46,432 nucleotides of DNA from Candidatus Nealsoniibacteriota bacterium (GCA_030601865.1 JAUWAW010000001.1:1-46432); one strand, 5' to 3'. Shown: positions 24,625 to 32,729, counted from the stretch's first letter. Numbers and translations: made by a program. Notes: a model not told the origin generated them from the sequence alone.

Positions 24625-25976
24625 AATAAATTAATTAATTTGGGTGACATTCTACTTTCTAAAAGCACTACATCGCCAGAATTGGTAGATGTTTGTATTT
24701 TCTCCAAAATTTGATTTGATTTCTTGAGAAATAAAATATTTTCTTCTGGCATGCCATTAGCAATAGCGGCTTTTTTTATTTCTTCAAAATAGTCCTGGGT
24801 GGTAATGATGGCTAAATCACAAATTTGAGCTATACTCTCCCCTATCCGTTGGTGGATTTGCCTTGCTGCTTGGCCAAGTTCAATTAGACAAGGCATAACA
24901 ATTATCTTGCGGCCGGGCAAGGTTTTCAGATATTCAAGATGAGCAATTACTCCATCTGGATTGGCAGAATAAGTACTATCAATGATATTTAGACCATTGA
25001 TGCCTTTTTTAATCTGGATTGGACTTTTGATTTTCTCACTGGCTCTGGCTATTTCCTCTGGGTTCATGCCTAGGGCTTCAGCCGTTGATTGAGCCATCAA
25101 AACATTTTCAGCCATAAATCCATCAGCAGGTGCTTGAATAAGTTTTTTAGCAACAGCTGTTTTCTGGTAAAGGTCTCTACAATATTTATTATTGCCGTTG
25201 AAGACGGCTAAGCCGTCTGGGGGTAATGACTCAATCAGTTCGTACTTTGCTTTAATAATATTTTCTTGGGAGCCGAAAGTTGACATATGTTGTTCGTTAA
25301 TACCAGTTAAAATGCCTATTTTTGGTTGGAGTATTTGGCAGACCTCTCTAATTTTACCTCTCTTATAAGCGCCGATTTCGGCGATAAAAATCTCGTGTTC
25401 TGGTTTAAGTTCTTTGAGAATTGTCTGGGCAATGCCAATCTCAGCATTAATATGTTTTTTTGTTTTGAGCACCTTTACCCTGTTAAATTGCTTCGCACCT
25501 GCTTCGCAGGATTTAACAGGGTGAAATTTGTCAGCTAATATTGTAGCCAAGAATTCTTTAGTTGAGGTTTTGCCGTAAGAGCCAGTAATGCCAATAACCA
25601 AAAGGTTCTTAAATTGTTCTCTTTTTTGTTTGGCTTTCTCCAAAATTTTGTTTTTTAAAATATGGGCTATACTTTCAAAAAATAAAAAAGACAGAGCAAT
25701 AACTAAAGGCATTGAAATAATAGCCAGCCAAAGAGGAAAACGGATTAAAATACTCGCTTCAAGCAACAAGCCATAAAAAATAATAGCCAAGGCTTTTTTT
25801 GTAGGTTTAGGAAACTTGGGCCGCCAGAGACAAGAGACAATTTTTTTGAGTTTTTGCGTTTCAAAATGCGCCTTAAATCTTCCCAGATGATATTCTTTCA
25901 ATTGCCAAAGCCAAAGCCAAAAAAACAGCAATTTGTTAAAGATTAGAAACCAAAGAATACTAATAATTATGGTCAT
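24615..25976 (-). CDS. murF: Membrane-anchored MurF-type Mur ligase
   Basis: Adds D-Ala-D-Ala to the UDP-MurNAc-tripeptide. The 453-aa protein has an unusual N-terminal extension of about 115 residues with three or four membrane helices (TIIISILWFLIFNKLLFFWLWLW; LAIIFYGLLLEASILI; LWLAIISMPLVIALSFLFF). The usual UDP-binding N-domain is missing. The Mur-ligase core follows: GITGSYGKTSTKEF P-loop, AEIGAYKRGKIREV, GILTGINEQHMSTF and IDSTYSANPDG. A palindrome at 25477-25522 is read in frame as residues about 152-167. It overlaps the hydrolase (ATGA) and the fem gene (10 nt). Confidence 0.88.
   Translation of the reverse strand: MTIIISILWFLIFNKLLFFWLWLWQLKEYHLGRFKAHFETQKLKKIVSCLWRPKFPKPTKKALAIIFYGLLLEASILIRFPLWLAIISMPLVIALSFLFFESIAHILKNKILEKAKQKREQFKNLLVIGITGSYGKTSTKEFLATILADKFHPVKSCEAGAKQFNRVKVLKTKKHINAEIGIAQTILKELKPEHEIFIAEIGAYKRGKIREVCQILQPKIGILTGINEQHMSTFGSQENIIKAKYELIESLPPDGLAVFNGNNKYCRDLYQKTAVAKKLIQAPADGFMAENVLMAQSTAEALGMNPEEIARASEKIKSPIQIKKGINGLNIIDSTYSANPDGVIAHLEYLKTLPGRKIIVMPCLIELGQAARQIHQRIGESIAQICDLAIITTQDYFEEIKKAAIANGMPEENILFLKKSNQILEKIQTSTNSGDVVLLESRMSPKLINLLWK
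25477..25522. repeat. Palindromic insertion in murF
   Basis: Outer arms ACCCTGTTAAAT (25477-25488) and ATTTAACAGGGT (25511-25522), inner stem CCTGC-TTC-GCAGG. The ends resemble those of the 60-bp element with one inner hairpin lost. Confidence 0.85.
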
Positions 25977-26656
25977 GAGAGAAAATCTTGAATTTCTTTA
26001 ATTAAAAGTTGGGGGTTTTCTCGGCGGAGAGAATGGCCAATTCCTTCAAAAACTTTAAGTTGGGAATTTTTTATTTTCTCTTTCATTAAATAACCGTTTT
26101 TTACTGACGTCATTTTGTCTTTCTCGCCCCACAAAATCAAAGTCGGGACTTTTATCTGCGCCAAATAAGGAGTTAAATCTTCTTCAATTACATTTTTGAA
26201 AACCTGTTTCATTATGCCTTGGGCTTTTAAGTAATCTGTTTTTCTTAATATTTTGCTGTAAAAGATTTTTCGGCAAAAAGGGTAGGGAAAAATTATCTTT
26301 CCAATTTTGGCAATTGCTAAAATTAGCAAGTTCTTTTTTGGTTTAATGCCTGCCGCGGCGCACAAAATAAGTCCTTGCAGTTTTTCAGGGTATTTAGCGG
26401 CAAACTTTATTGCCAGGCGGCCGCCAAATGAATGACCGAATAAAAAAAACTGCGAAATGTTCTCTGTTTCGCAAAAATCCTTGAGCCATTGGACATAATC
26501 ATCAACAAACCAGGCTGTCTTTAGTGGAGGGGCTTGCCCAAATCCGGGTAAGTCAGGCACAGCAACTTTTAATCTCTTGCTTTCTAAGCTCTGTTTAATC
26601 CCTTTCCAGTTTTCAGCGCAAGACCCCCAGCCGTGAAGAATGAAAAGGGTCTCCAT
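25973..26656 (-). CDS. Alpha/beta-fold hydrolase
   Basis: The 227-aa protein has the full alpha/beta hydrolase pattern: oxyanion-hole HGWGSCAENW near residue 8, nucleophile elbow GHSFGG with S76, an acid in LWGEKDKM near residue 176 and the catalytic His in GIGHSLRREN near residue 205. The substrate is unknown; BioH/MhpC-like carboxylesterases are nearest in form. It overlaps murF by ATGA and starts just downstream of the palindromic terminator at 26673, so it heads the hydrolase-murF-fem-ftsQ operon. Confidence 0.88.
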   Translation of the reverse strand: METLFILHGWGSCAENWKGIKQSLESKRLKVAVPDLPGFGQAPPLKTAWFVDDYVQWLKDFCETENISQFFLFGHSFGGRLAIKFAAKYPEKLQGLILCAAAGIKPKKNLLILAIAKIGKIIFPYPFCRKIFYSKILRKTDYLKAQGIMKQVFKNVIEEDLTPYLAQIKVPTLILWGEKDKMTSVKNGYLMKEKIKNSQLKVFEGIGHSLRRENPQLLIKEIQDFLS

Positions 26657-26672
26657 TTTTATTCTATTATGC

Positions 26673-26712
26673 TTGATGTAAAAATTCTACGATCGTAGAA
26701 TTTTTACATCAA
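26673..26712. terminator. 40-bp perfect palindrome, bidirectional terminator after serS
   Basis: Positions 26673-26692 and 26693-26712 are exactly complementary. The core AAAAATTCTAC-GATC-GTAGAATTTTT gives a stem with T5 on both strands. It overlaps the serS stop codon (TGA at 26709-26711). Confidence 0.75.
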
Positions 26713-27932
26713 CGGATTTTTTTAAAATTTAAATATTTTTGGAGCACTTTTGGCATATCTATACTGCCGTCTTTTTTTTGATAGTTTTCTAAAATAGCAA
26801 TGAGCATTCTGCCAATGGCAAAAGCAGTGCCATTAAGCGTATGAACAAAGTTTAATTTACCATACTTATCGCGGTAGCGAATATTTAATCTTCTTGCCTG
26901 AAAATCAGCGCAGTTTGAAGTTGAATGCGTTTCCCGGTATTTATTCTGGCCCGGCATCCAGGTTTCAATATCAAAAGTGCTGGCTGAAGGTTTTCCCATA
27001 TCGCCGGTACAAAGATGAACCAGCTGATAAGGGAGTTTTAGTGCCTGCATCAATTCTTCTTCTATTGCTAAAAGCATTTTATGTTCTTCTATTGATTCTT
27101 CTGGTTTACAGAAACTGAACATTTCAATTTTGTCAAACTGATGCACCCTCAAAATTCCTCTGGTGTCTTTGCCGTAAGAACCGGCTTCTCTTCGGAAACA
27201 GGTGGAAAAGCCAATATATCTCTTAGGTAACTCCTTTTCTTCAAGAATTTCTCCCGCGTGCATAGAGCCGATAGATTGTTCAGACGTGCCGATTAAGTAT
27301 AACTTGTCTTTGGGCAAAAAATACGCTTCTTCGTCATCTGTTTGTTCTACATAACCCATACCCCAAGCCATTTTTGGTTTGAGCATTACTGGCGGGATAA
27401 CAGGTATAAATCCTTTTTTTATCAAAAAGTCAAAAGCAAAGTTTATTAAAGCAAATTCAAGCAAAACCGCTTGGTTTTTCAAATAGCCAAACCTTGAACC
27501 AGCCACTTTGCCTGCTCTTTCAATATCAATCAAATCTAACCTCTCCCCTATTTCCAAATGGTCTTTTACTTTGAAATTGAATTTTGGAATTTTACCTACT
27601 TTTTTGAGAACCACATTTTCGTTCTCATCTTTGCCAACTGGCACATCATCAAGAGGGATATTAGGAATTTGCGCCATTAACTTATTAAAGTTTTTCGTCG
27701 CTTCTTTTAATTCTTGTTCCAAAGCTTTTATTCTTTCTTTCAAATTCTTTGCTTTGTCAGAGGTCTCGGTAATTGATTTTCTTTGATGCCTTAAACCTTC
27801 AACTTCTTTCAAAATCTCTCGCCTTTTTTGATCCAATTCCAAAAGTTTATCAATATCAACCTTGACCTGTTTGTTTTTACATCCTTGTTTAACTTTCTCT
27901 GGATGCTGACGAATGAAATTTATATTTAACAT
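26709..27932 (-). CDS. serS: Seryl-tRNA synthetase
   Basis: A class II synthetase of 407 aa. The N-terminal long coiled-coil arm that grips the tRNA variable arm covers residues about 30-95. The catalytic domain has the motif 2 region FSTCFRREAGSYGKDTRGILRVHQF and motif 3 LNGTAFAIGRMLIAILENYQ. TSEQ appears as GTSEQSIG. Length is slightly below the bacterial norm. It is the last gene of lysS-DUF4184-like-serS, overlapping the membrane protein gene by 44 nt, and ends within a palindromic terminator. Confidence 0.95.
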   Translation of the reverse strand: MLNINFIRQHPEKVKQGCKNKQVKVDIDKLLELDQKRREILKEVEGLRHQRKSITETSDKAKNLKERIKALEQELKEATKNFNKLMAQIPNIPLDDVPVGKDENENVVLKKVGKIPKFNFKVKDHLEIGERLDLIDIERAGKVAGSRFGYLKNQAVLLEFALINFAFDFLIKKGFIPVIPPVMLKPKMAWGMGYVEQTDDEEAYFLPKDKLYLIGTSEQSIGSMHAGEILEEKELPKRYIGFSTCFRREAGSYGKDTRGILRVHQFDKIEMFSFCKPEESIEEHKMLLAIEEELMQALKLPYQLVHLCTGDMGKPSASTFDIETWMPGQNKYRETHSTSNCADFQARRLNIRYRDKYGKLNFVHTLNGTAFAIGRMLIAILENYQKKDGSIDMPKVLQKYLNFKKIR

Positions 27933-28410
27933 AATATTTATAGAACAAAATTAGGCCTAAAATTCCTAAAATAAAAAGTATTAAATGTAAAGGCCAAAGA
28001 AGCTGTCTGCCGATTAAAATAGGATTATAAAGGGAAGGCCAGAAAGGAAAGACATCGTTATGCACTAAGGAATCAAGAAATATATGCAGAAGCCAAGCCG
28101 AAAGAGAAGAAAGAAACAAAACTTTAAAAGAGAAATTCTGGGAAATCTTAAATTTCAAAGAAAGTTTGTTTAATTCTTTTCTGAAAACCCAGAGCAAAAA
28201 AGTCAAAATCAAGCTTCCTACAATTGCTCCCAAAATAGTATGAAAAAAATCATGATGAGGACAATAATAACACTGCCTGACAAAAATTAGAATCAAAGGC
28301 TCAAAATCCATAACCACGCTACCCAGCAGAAAGGCAAAGATATTAAAAAATCTCCGCCATAACATTGCAAAAAATAATCCTGGGCCTAAATGAAACGGCG
28401 TTAAAGGCAT
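27889..28410 (-). CDS. Multi-pass membrane protein, DUF4184/YdjM-like
   Basis: The 173-aa protein has about four membrane helices and the motif set TPFHLGPG near the start, DFEPL, HDFFHTILG and HIFLDSLVHNDVFPFWP. These His/Asp motifs resemble membrane-bound predicted metal-dependent hydrolases (DUF4184 or YdjM-type), so it may bind a metal at the membrane face. The reaction is unknown. It begins 3 nt after lysS, and its tail overlaps serS by 44 nt, so the three are one operon. Confidence 0.75.
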   Translation of the reverse strand: MPLTPFHLGPGLFFAMLWRRFFNIFAFLLGSVVMDFEPLILIFVRQCYYCPHHDFFHTILGAIVGSLILTFLLWVFRKELNKLSLKFKISQNFSFKVLFLSSLSAWLLHIFLDSLVHNDVFPFWPSLYNPILIGRQLLWPLHLILFILGILGLILFYKYYVKYKFHSSASRES

Positions 28411-28413
28411 AAA

Positions 28414-29688
28414 TTACTTTGGTTTCATGGTGGGAAATAAAATCACTTCTCTTAAGCTATGTGAATTGGTTAACAAAGCAACCAATCTATCAATGCCTAA
28501 GCCAAAGCCAGCGGCCGGGGGCATGCCATACTCCAAGGCCTCAAGAAAATCTTCATCCATTCTTTGGGCTTCTTTATCGCCCTTCTTTCTCAACTTCTCT
28601 TGTTTCTCGAAGGCCTTTTTTTGTTCAATAGGATCATTTTGTTCTGTAAAAGCTTTAATTAATTCTATGCCCCCAACCACTCCCTGCAAGGCTTGACCTC
28701 TTTTGGCTAAGGGGATATTAGGTAGATGTAAAACAAATGTAGGCTTTTTGAGTTTTTGGAAGGCAGTTTTTTCATCGTTGTTTTTGACAATATCTTTGTA
28801 TTCAACGCGGTCCCAATTTTTTGGAATCCCAAATTGCGACATTAGTTTTTCTGTAAATTTCATCAAGTCCTCCCAATCCCAATAAGCCGCATACCACTCC
28901 AACATAGTAAAGTCGGGATTGTGGTTTCTGTCTATGCCCTCGTTGCGGAAACAGCGGCCAATTTCGTAAATTTTTTCAAAGCCGCCGATTAAGAGCCGTT
29001 TTAAATACAATTCAGGAGCAATTCTTAAATAAAGTGGAAGATTGAGAGCGTTAAGATGGGTTTTGAAAGGCCGGGCCATGGCTCCTCCGGGAATGGGCTG
29101 TAAAATAGGGGTTTCTACTTCAATAAAGCCGTTTTTATCCAAAAATTCTCTGATTTTTTTAATAATTTCGCTCCGTTTTTGGAAAAGTTCTCTTACCTCA
29201 GAATTCATAATCAAATCCAGGTATCTTTTTCTGTATCTTTCTTCAATATCTTGGAGGCCATGCCATTTTTCAGGTAAGGGCAAAAGGGATTTAGCCAATA
29301 TTTGGAAGTCAGCTACCTCAAGAGTTTTCTCGCCTTTTTTTGTTTTGAATAATATTCCCTTGATTTCAATAAAATCGCCAATATCAAAATTGTCTAAAAA
29401 GAATTTATACTTCTTTTGGCCCAATTTATCTTGTTTAAGATAGGCCTGGATTTTGCCTCCGCCGTCCTCAAAATGCAAAAAAGTTGAGCCACCATGGACG
29501 CGGATGGTTCTAATTCTACCAGCTAAAACTATTTTCTTTTTTTCTTTGGAAAGTTCGGTAAAATTATCAAGCGCCTCTCTAATGCAATGAGTTCTTTTGG
29601 TTGTGGCCGGATAGGATTCTATTCCTGCTTTTTTGATAGCTTTCAATTTCTGCAAGCGAATTTTCCGCAGTTCATTGATTGTAGGCAT
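28414..29688 (-). CDS. lysS: Lysyl-tRNA synthetase, class II
   Basis: The 424-aa class II LysRS has an OB-fold anticodon domain (IVLAGRIRTIRVHGGSTFLHFEDGGG) and a catalytic core with KRSEIIKKIREFLDKNGFIEVETPIL (motif 1), YEIGRCFRNEGIDRNHNPDFTMLEWY (motif 2) and GFGLGIDRLVALL (motif 3). It is shorter than typical 490-500 aa enzymes, with a trimmed N-terminus and insertion. ATG 29688 is chosen because a promoter -10 ends 7 nt upstream, making the message leaderless. It is the first gene of the lysS-DUF4184-like-serS operon. Confidence 0.95.
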   Translation of the reverse strand: MPTINELRKIRLQKLKAIKKAGIESYPATTKRTHCIREALDNFTELSKEKKKIVLAGRIRTIRVHGGSTFLHFEDGGGKIQAYLKQDKLGQKKYKFFLDNFDIGDFIEIKGILFKTKKGEKTLEVADFQILAKSLLPLPEKWHGLQDIEERYRKRYLDLIMNSEVRELFQKRSEIIKKIREFLDKNGFIEVETPILQPIPGGAMARPFKTHLNALNLPLYLRIAPELYLKRLLIGGFEKIYEIGRCFRNEGIDRNHNPDFTMLEWYAAYWDWEDLMKFTEKLMSQFGIPKNWDRVEYKDIVKNNDEKTAFQKLKKPTFVLHLPNIPLAKRGQALQGVVGGIELIKAFTEQNDPIEQKKAFEKQEKLRKKGDKEAQRMDEDFLEALEYGMPPAAGFGLGIDRLVALLTNSHSLREVILFPTMKPK

Positions 29689-29695
29689 TATTAAT

Positions 29696-29724
29696 AGTAT
29701 ACAACCACCCAATAGATTTTTCAA
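29696..29724 (-). promoter_or_regulatory. Leaderless promoter of lysS
   Basis: Minus strand TTGAAA (29724-29719), 17 nt, TATACT (29701-29696), then 7 nt to ATG 29688. Confidence 0.7.
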
Positions 29725-29775
29725 GCAAATTATGTTAAAAGTATCCAAACCACGAGCTATTTTATTTATAAAAAA

Positions 29776-29875
29776 GTGGCGTTTACTGCAAAAAGTTAGA
29801 ACTTTCTACGAACAAAATCCTGGCACTGGGAATTAGCCGCGCCTTCGGCGCGGCATAACTCGCGGCGTCGTTGCC
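29776..29875. repeat. Inverted repeat A, left arm (100 bp)
   Basis: Exactly complementary to 34041-34140 over all 100 bases by eye. It contains the palindrome GCCGCGCC-TTC-GGCGCGGC. It ends 12 bp before the stop codon of the membrane protein gene. Confidence 0.95.
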
Positions 29876-29887
29876 CCACCTGCTCTG

Positions 29888-30496
29888 TTACTTTTGACGA
29901 TGCATAAAAAGCACATAAAGAATAATCGATATCAAAACACAAGTTGCTATCGCCGTGTTAAGTACTGCAAGTAAAGAAAATCTAGGAAAAGAAATTACCA
30001 GTTCGCTTACAATCTTTGCTAAAACAATAATTGCTAAAACAAAAGGAAAAACTATCATGTAGAGCGCCCATACCCAATTTGAAAATTTTGGGTATTTTTT
30101 CAAGTAGGACTCACCTTCTCTAGTGAAAGATATGCCCTTGTCATAATGCTCAGATAATTCCTTTTCAATTCTGTGTATGTACACATATTGTCGTTCAATA
30201 TAAACAACGGTTTGCGCATACCGTATTATTGTGAACAACAATGCCAGCCAAATAATGCTCCCAAGGAATTCAGCACCAATGGGCACGGCAATCCCAAACT
30301 CTCGCATGGTTATCTGGGAAAAAGTTGTAAGAGTATCTGCGGGCCAAAAGGTGTATAAAACTAAAATCCCTAAAACCAAAAAGACCAAAAGCGTCAACTT
30401 GTCACGAAGCACTATAGATCCTTTAATATTCGAAAAGGTGTCCCTGTAATGCTCATGCAATGCTTGAAACTTAATATCATCAGAAACTTCAATCAT
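29888..30496 (-). CDS. Four-helix membrane protein paired with a TIR gene
   Basis: The 202-aa protein has four predicted membrane helices in two pairs (residues about 34-50, 72-94, 141-163, 174-197). A charged cytosolic segment of about 45 residues (ERQYVYIHRIEKELSEHYDKGISF...) lies between the pairs, and an N-terminal tail of 30 residues precedes them. I recognise no named family. It starts 1 nt after the TIR gene stop, so the two are translationally coupled. By analogy with TIR systems using membrane effectors it could be the effector that disrupts the membrane; this is inference from context. Confidence 0.75.
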   Translation of the reverse strand: MIEVSDDIKFQALHEHYRDTFSNIKGSIVLRDKLTLLVFLVLGILVLYTFWPADTLTTFSQITMREFGIAVPIGAEFLGSIIWLALLFTIIRYAQTVVYIERQYVYIHRIEKELSEHYDKGISFTREGESYLKKYPKFSNWVWALYMIVFPFVLAIIVLAKIVSELVISFPRFSLLAVLNTAIATCVLISIILYVLFMHRQK

Positions 30497-30497
30497 A

Positions 30498-30941
30498 TCA
30501 GTTTTGAGGAGCGCGATTTAACACATCAATAATATTGCTCTCAGTATACCCTTCGACAAGGGCATATTTTCCTTCAGACATCTCCTCGGGAAGCGAGTAA
30601 TTTTTGTCCAGCTTTACAGCGGCAAGCATATTTCCATCCTCAATGCTTTTTGCTATCTCAAAATTAATCCAATTCCTGAACCCAATCAACTCGTAATCCT
30701 CGTGTCTTTTGTTTGCTTCTTCTCCAACAATTACAAGCGTATGCGTAGCCTCCCTAATCTTCTTCCTAAGGCCAGCTTTAATTGGGCCAATATTTTCACT
30801 ATTAATCTCAGTAGGAGTCTTATCGCTGAAAACGAAATCAAAATCATCATTTGCATCCCATGCCTCCAAAAGATATTTGTAATGTTTATCGTTCTCGTAG
30901 TCGAAGCTTACGAAAACTTCCTTTTTATTTGCCATAATCAT
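30498..30941 (-). CDS. TIR-like domain protein (ThsB/DUF1863 type)
   Basis: A 147-aa single-domain protein. The start VFVSFDYENDKHYKYLLEAW is the TIR-like beta-A strand and following helix, HTLVIVGEEA is the central strand, and WINFEIAKSIEDGN carries the Glu (E95) in the place of the TIR catalytic glutamate. This pattern fits Thoeris ThsB-like TIR proteins, which make NAD-derived signals on phage infection. The start may be ATG 30941 or 30935; a 16-bp perfect palindrome covers both. It is transcribed divergently from lexA and coupled to a membrane protein. The defence role is inferred. Confidence 0.75.
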   Translation of the reverse strand: MIMANKKEVFVSFDYENDKHYKYLLEAWDANDDFDFVFSDKTPTEINSENIGPIKAGLRKKIREATHTLVIVGEEANKRHEDYELIGFRNWINFEIAKSIEDGNMLAAVKLDKNYSLPEEMSEGKYALVEGYTESNIIDVLNRAPQN

Positions 30942-30951
30942 TATAATGATT
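30936..30951. promoter_or_regulatory. 16-bp perfect palindrome over the TIR gene start (possible operator)
   Basis: AATCATTATAATGATT at 30936-30951 is self-complementary and includes the first start codon of the TIR gene. No SD is visible there, so it may bind a regulator or sequester the start. Confidence 0.4.
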
Positions 30952-30961
30952 AATTAACAAT

Positions 30962-31007
30962 TGTGGATAACTCGACCTTGACGGCATCTTTTGATAGCCG
31001 TTATAAT
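30962..31007 (+). promoter_or_regulatory. Promoter of lexA-methyltransferase with upstream DnaA-box-like site
   Basis: TTGACG (30978-30983), 18 nt, TATAAT (31002-31007). TGTGGATAA (30962-30970), the complement of the DnaA box TTATCCACA, lies 7 bp before the -35. Confidence 0.65.
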
Positions 31008-31009
31008 AA

Positions 31010-31053
31010 AGTATAATCGAAGATAAATAGAAGGTCAAGTCCTGCTATCCACA
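31010..31053 (-). promoter_or_regulatory. Promoter of the TIR-membrane operon, overlapping the lexA promoter
   Basis: Minus strand TTGACC (31038-31033), 17 nt, TATACT (31015-31010). TGTGGATAG (31053-31045), a one-mismatch DnaA box, precedes the -35. The two divergent promoters are interleaved within 76 bp. Confidence 0.65.
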
Positions 31054-31068
31054 GTCTCCAATACCAAT

Positions 31069-31665
31069 ATGTTAACAAAAAGACAAAAACAAGTTTTAGA
31101 TTTTGTTAGGTCTTTTTCAAAAAAGCATGGCTATGCCCCTTCTTTGGAAGAGATCAAAGAATGCCTTGGGCTTTCCTCTATATCTACAGCTCATTTCCAC
31201 ATTTCAAACCTGAAAAAATTAGGATTAATCAGAAAAATTAAAAATGGACCAAGGACGATAGAGATAAAAAAGAAGAAATCCAATCTATCAAGTATTCCTC
31301 TGTTGGGGACTATTTCCGCTGGCGGCCCTATTGAAGCAATAAGAGATCCAAAAAGATTAAAGGTGCCTCGCAATATGCTCGCAAAAAGTGGAAGGCACTA
31401 TGCTCTGAAAGTTCAAGGAACAAGTATGATTGAAGAAGGAATCTCTGATGGAGACATAATAATTGTTCGCGAACAACCCATTGTAGAAAATGGAGAAAAA
31501 GCAGTTGCTTACCTCCCCGACAAAAATCAAGTAACCCTAAAACGTATATTCAAGGAGAAAAATCGTATCAAACTTCAGCCCGCTAATAAAACAATGCAAC
31601 CGTTCTATGAAAAAAATGTTGAAATACAAGGGAAGGTTGTTGGGGTCTTAAGAAAAGAAGTTTAG
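31069..31665 (+). CDS. lexA: LexA-type repressor
   Basis: A 198-aa self-cleaving SOS repressor. The N-terminal winged helix (MLTKRQKQVLDFVRSFSKKHGYAPSLEEI then STAHFHISNLKKLGLI) binds DNA. The cleavage site is the AG in TISAGGPIEA, the catalytic Ser is in QGTSMIEEGISDGD, and the Lys is in NGEKAVAYL, so it should be cleavable. It is divergent from the TIR operon with overlapping promoters and is followed by the methyltransferase gene after about 47 nt. It may therefore control the defence genes. Whether it is the only LexA of the cell cannot be told. Confidence 0.92.
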   Translation: MLTKRQKQVLDFVRSFSKKHGYAPSLEEIKECLGLSSISTAHFHISNLKKLGLIRKIKNGPRTIEIKKKKSNLSSIPLLGTISAGGPIEAIRDPKRLKVPRNMLAKSGRHYALKVQGTSMIEEGISDGDIIIVREQPIVENGEKAVAYLPDKNQVTLKRIFKEKNRIKLQPANKTMQPFYEKNVEIQGKVVGVLRKEV

Positions 31666-31712
31666 TTATTTTGCACGCTTGTTATACCATATATTCTATA
31701 GTTGGTGATGCT

Positions 31713-32729
31713 ATGAAAACCGATAACTACAAAAACGGAAAGATTAAAATCCAGCATGGTGATGCCATGGATTTTTATGATTTATGGGAAAGTCCGGTTG
31801 TGATAATTTCTGATGGTCCTTATGGCATTGGTGGGTTTCCTGGCGATCCTCCTACTCACGAAAAACTAGCGGAGTGGTATGAACCTCACATAAAAAAGTG
31901 GTCGGAAAAAGCTACCCCACAAACAACTCTATGGTTTTGGAATACTGAAGTTGGATGGGCGACTGTTCATCCAGTTCTCGTTAAACATGGATGGAGATAC
32001 CGCACATGTCATATTTGGGATAAAGGACTTGCACACATTGCTGGAAATGTAAATGGAAAAAGTATCAGGAAGCTACCTGTGGTGACAGAAGCATGTGTAC
32101 AATATGTAAAAGAGCCGCAGTTCGACATAGATGGTCATAAACTATCAACAAAAGAATGGCTCCGCCATGAGTGGAAAAGAAGCGGCATGCCATTTTCGAA
32201 AACGAATGAAGTATGTGACGTAAAAGATGCCGCAACTAGAAAATACTTCACACTTTCCCACCTTTGGTATTTTCCTCCCGCAGAGGCGTTTGAAAAACTA
32301 CAAAGATATGCTAATAGGCATGGAGAAAAATCGGGCAAACCATATTTTTCAATTAATGCAAAAAAGCCAATTACAAGAAAAGAGTGGGCAGGGCTTAGAG
32401 CAAAATTCAATCACGAACATGGAATTACCAATGTTTGGAGAGAGCCGTCCGTAAATGGAAAAGAGAGAATTAAAAATGGAATGAAATCAGTTCATCTTAA
32501 TCAAAAACCACTAAAGTTGATGCATTTAATTATCCGTGCATCTTCGGATGAAAATAATCTCGTGTGGGAACCGTTTGGTGGACTATGTAGTGGTGTCTTG
32601 GCCGCTATGCAACTAAATCGCCACGGAGTGGCAAGTGAGATAGATAAAAACATTTTCGAGCATGCCATGAATCGCTTTGAGAATTACTCGAAAACCTCTA
32701 AATTATCTCAGCAATCATCTGTTCAATAA
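31713..32729 (+). CDS. DNA methyltransferase of a type II R-M system (beta class)
   Basis: The 338-aa frame starts at ATG 31713, with GGTGATG just upstream; a TTG at 31671 would add 14 unlikely residues. Catalytic motif IV is SDGPYGIGG near residue 34 and the AdoMet-binding motif I is WEPFGGLCSG near residue 285, with the recognition region between them. That order is the beta class of N6-adenine or N4-cytosine methyltransferases. The catalytic tetrapeptide DGPY is a variant of DPPY/SPPY. The 3' end overlaps the convergent restriction gene by 32 nt, which supports a cognate pair. Confidence 0.85.
   Translation: MKTDNYKNGKIKIQHGDAMDFYDLWESPVVIISDGPYGIGGFPGDPPTHEKLAEWYEPHIKKWSEKATPQTTLWFWNTEVGWATVHPVLVKHGWRYRTCHIWDKGLAHIAGNVNGKSIRKLPVVTEACVQYVKEPQFDIDGHKLSTKEWLRHEWKRSGMPFSKTNEVCDVKDAATRKYFTLSHLWYFPPAEAFEKLQRYANRHGEKSGKPYFSINAKKPITRKEWAGLRAKFNHEHGITNVWREPSVNGKERIKNGMKSVHLNQKPLKLMHLIIRASSDENNLVWEPFGGLCSGVLAAMQLNRHGVASEIDKNIFEHAMNRFENYSKTSKLSQQSSVQ

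Noticed and set aside
31671-31712. A 14-residue N-terminal extension of the methyltransferase from TTG
   Set aside because: ATG 31713 has a better upstream signal and the extra residues do not resemble the family.
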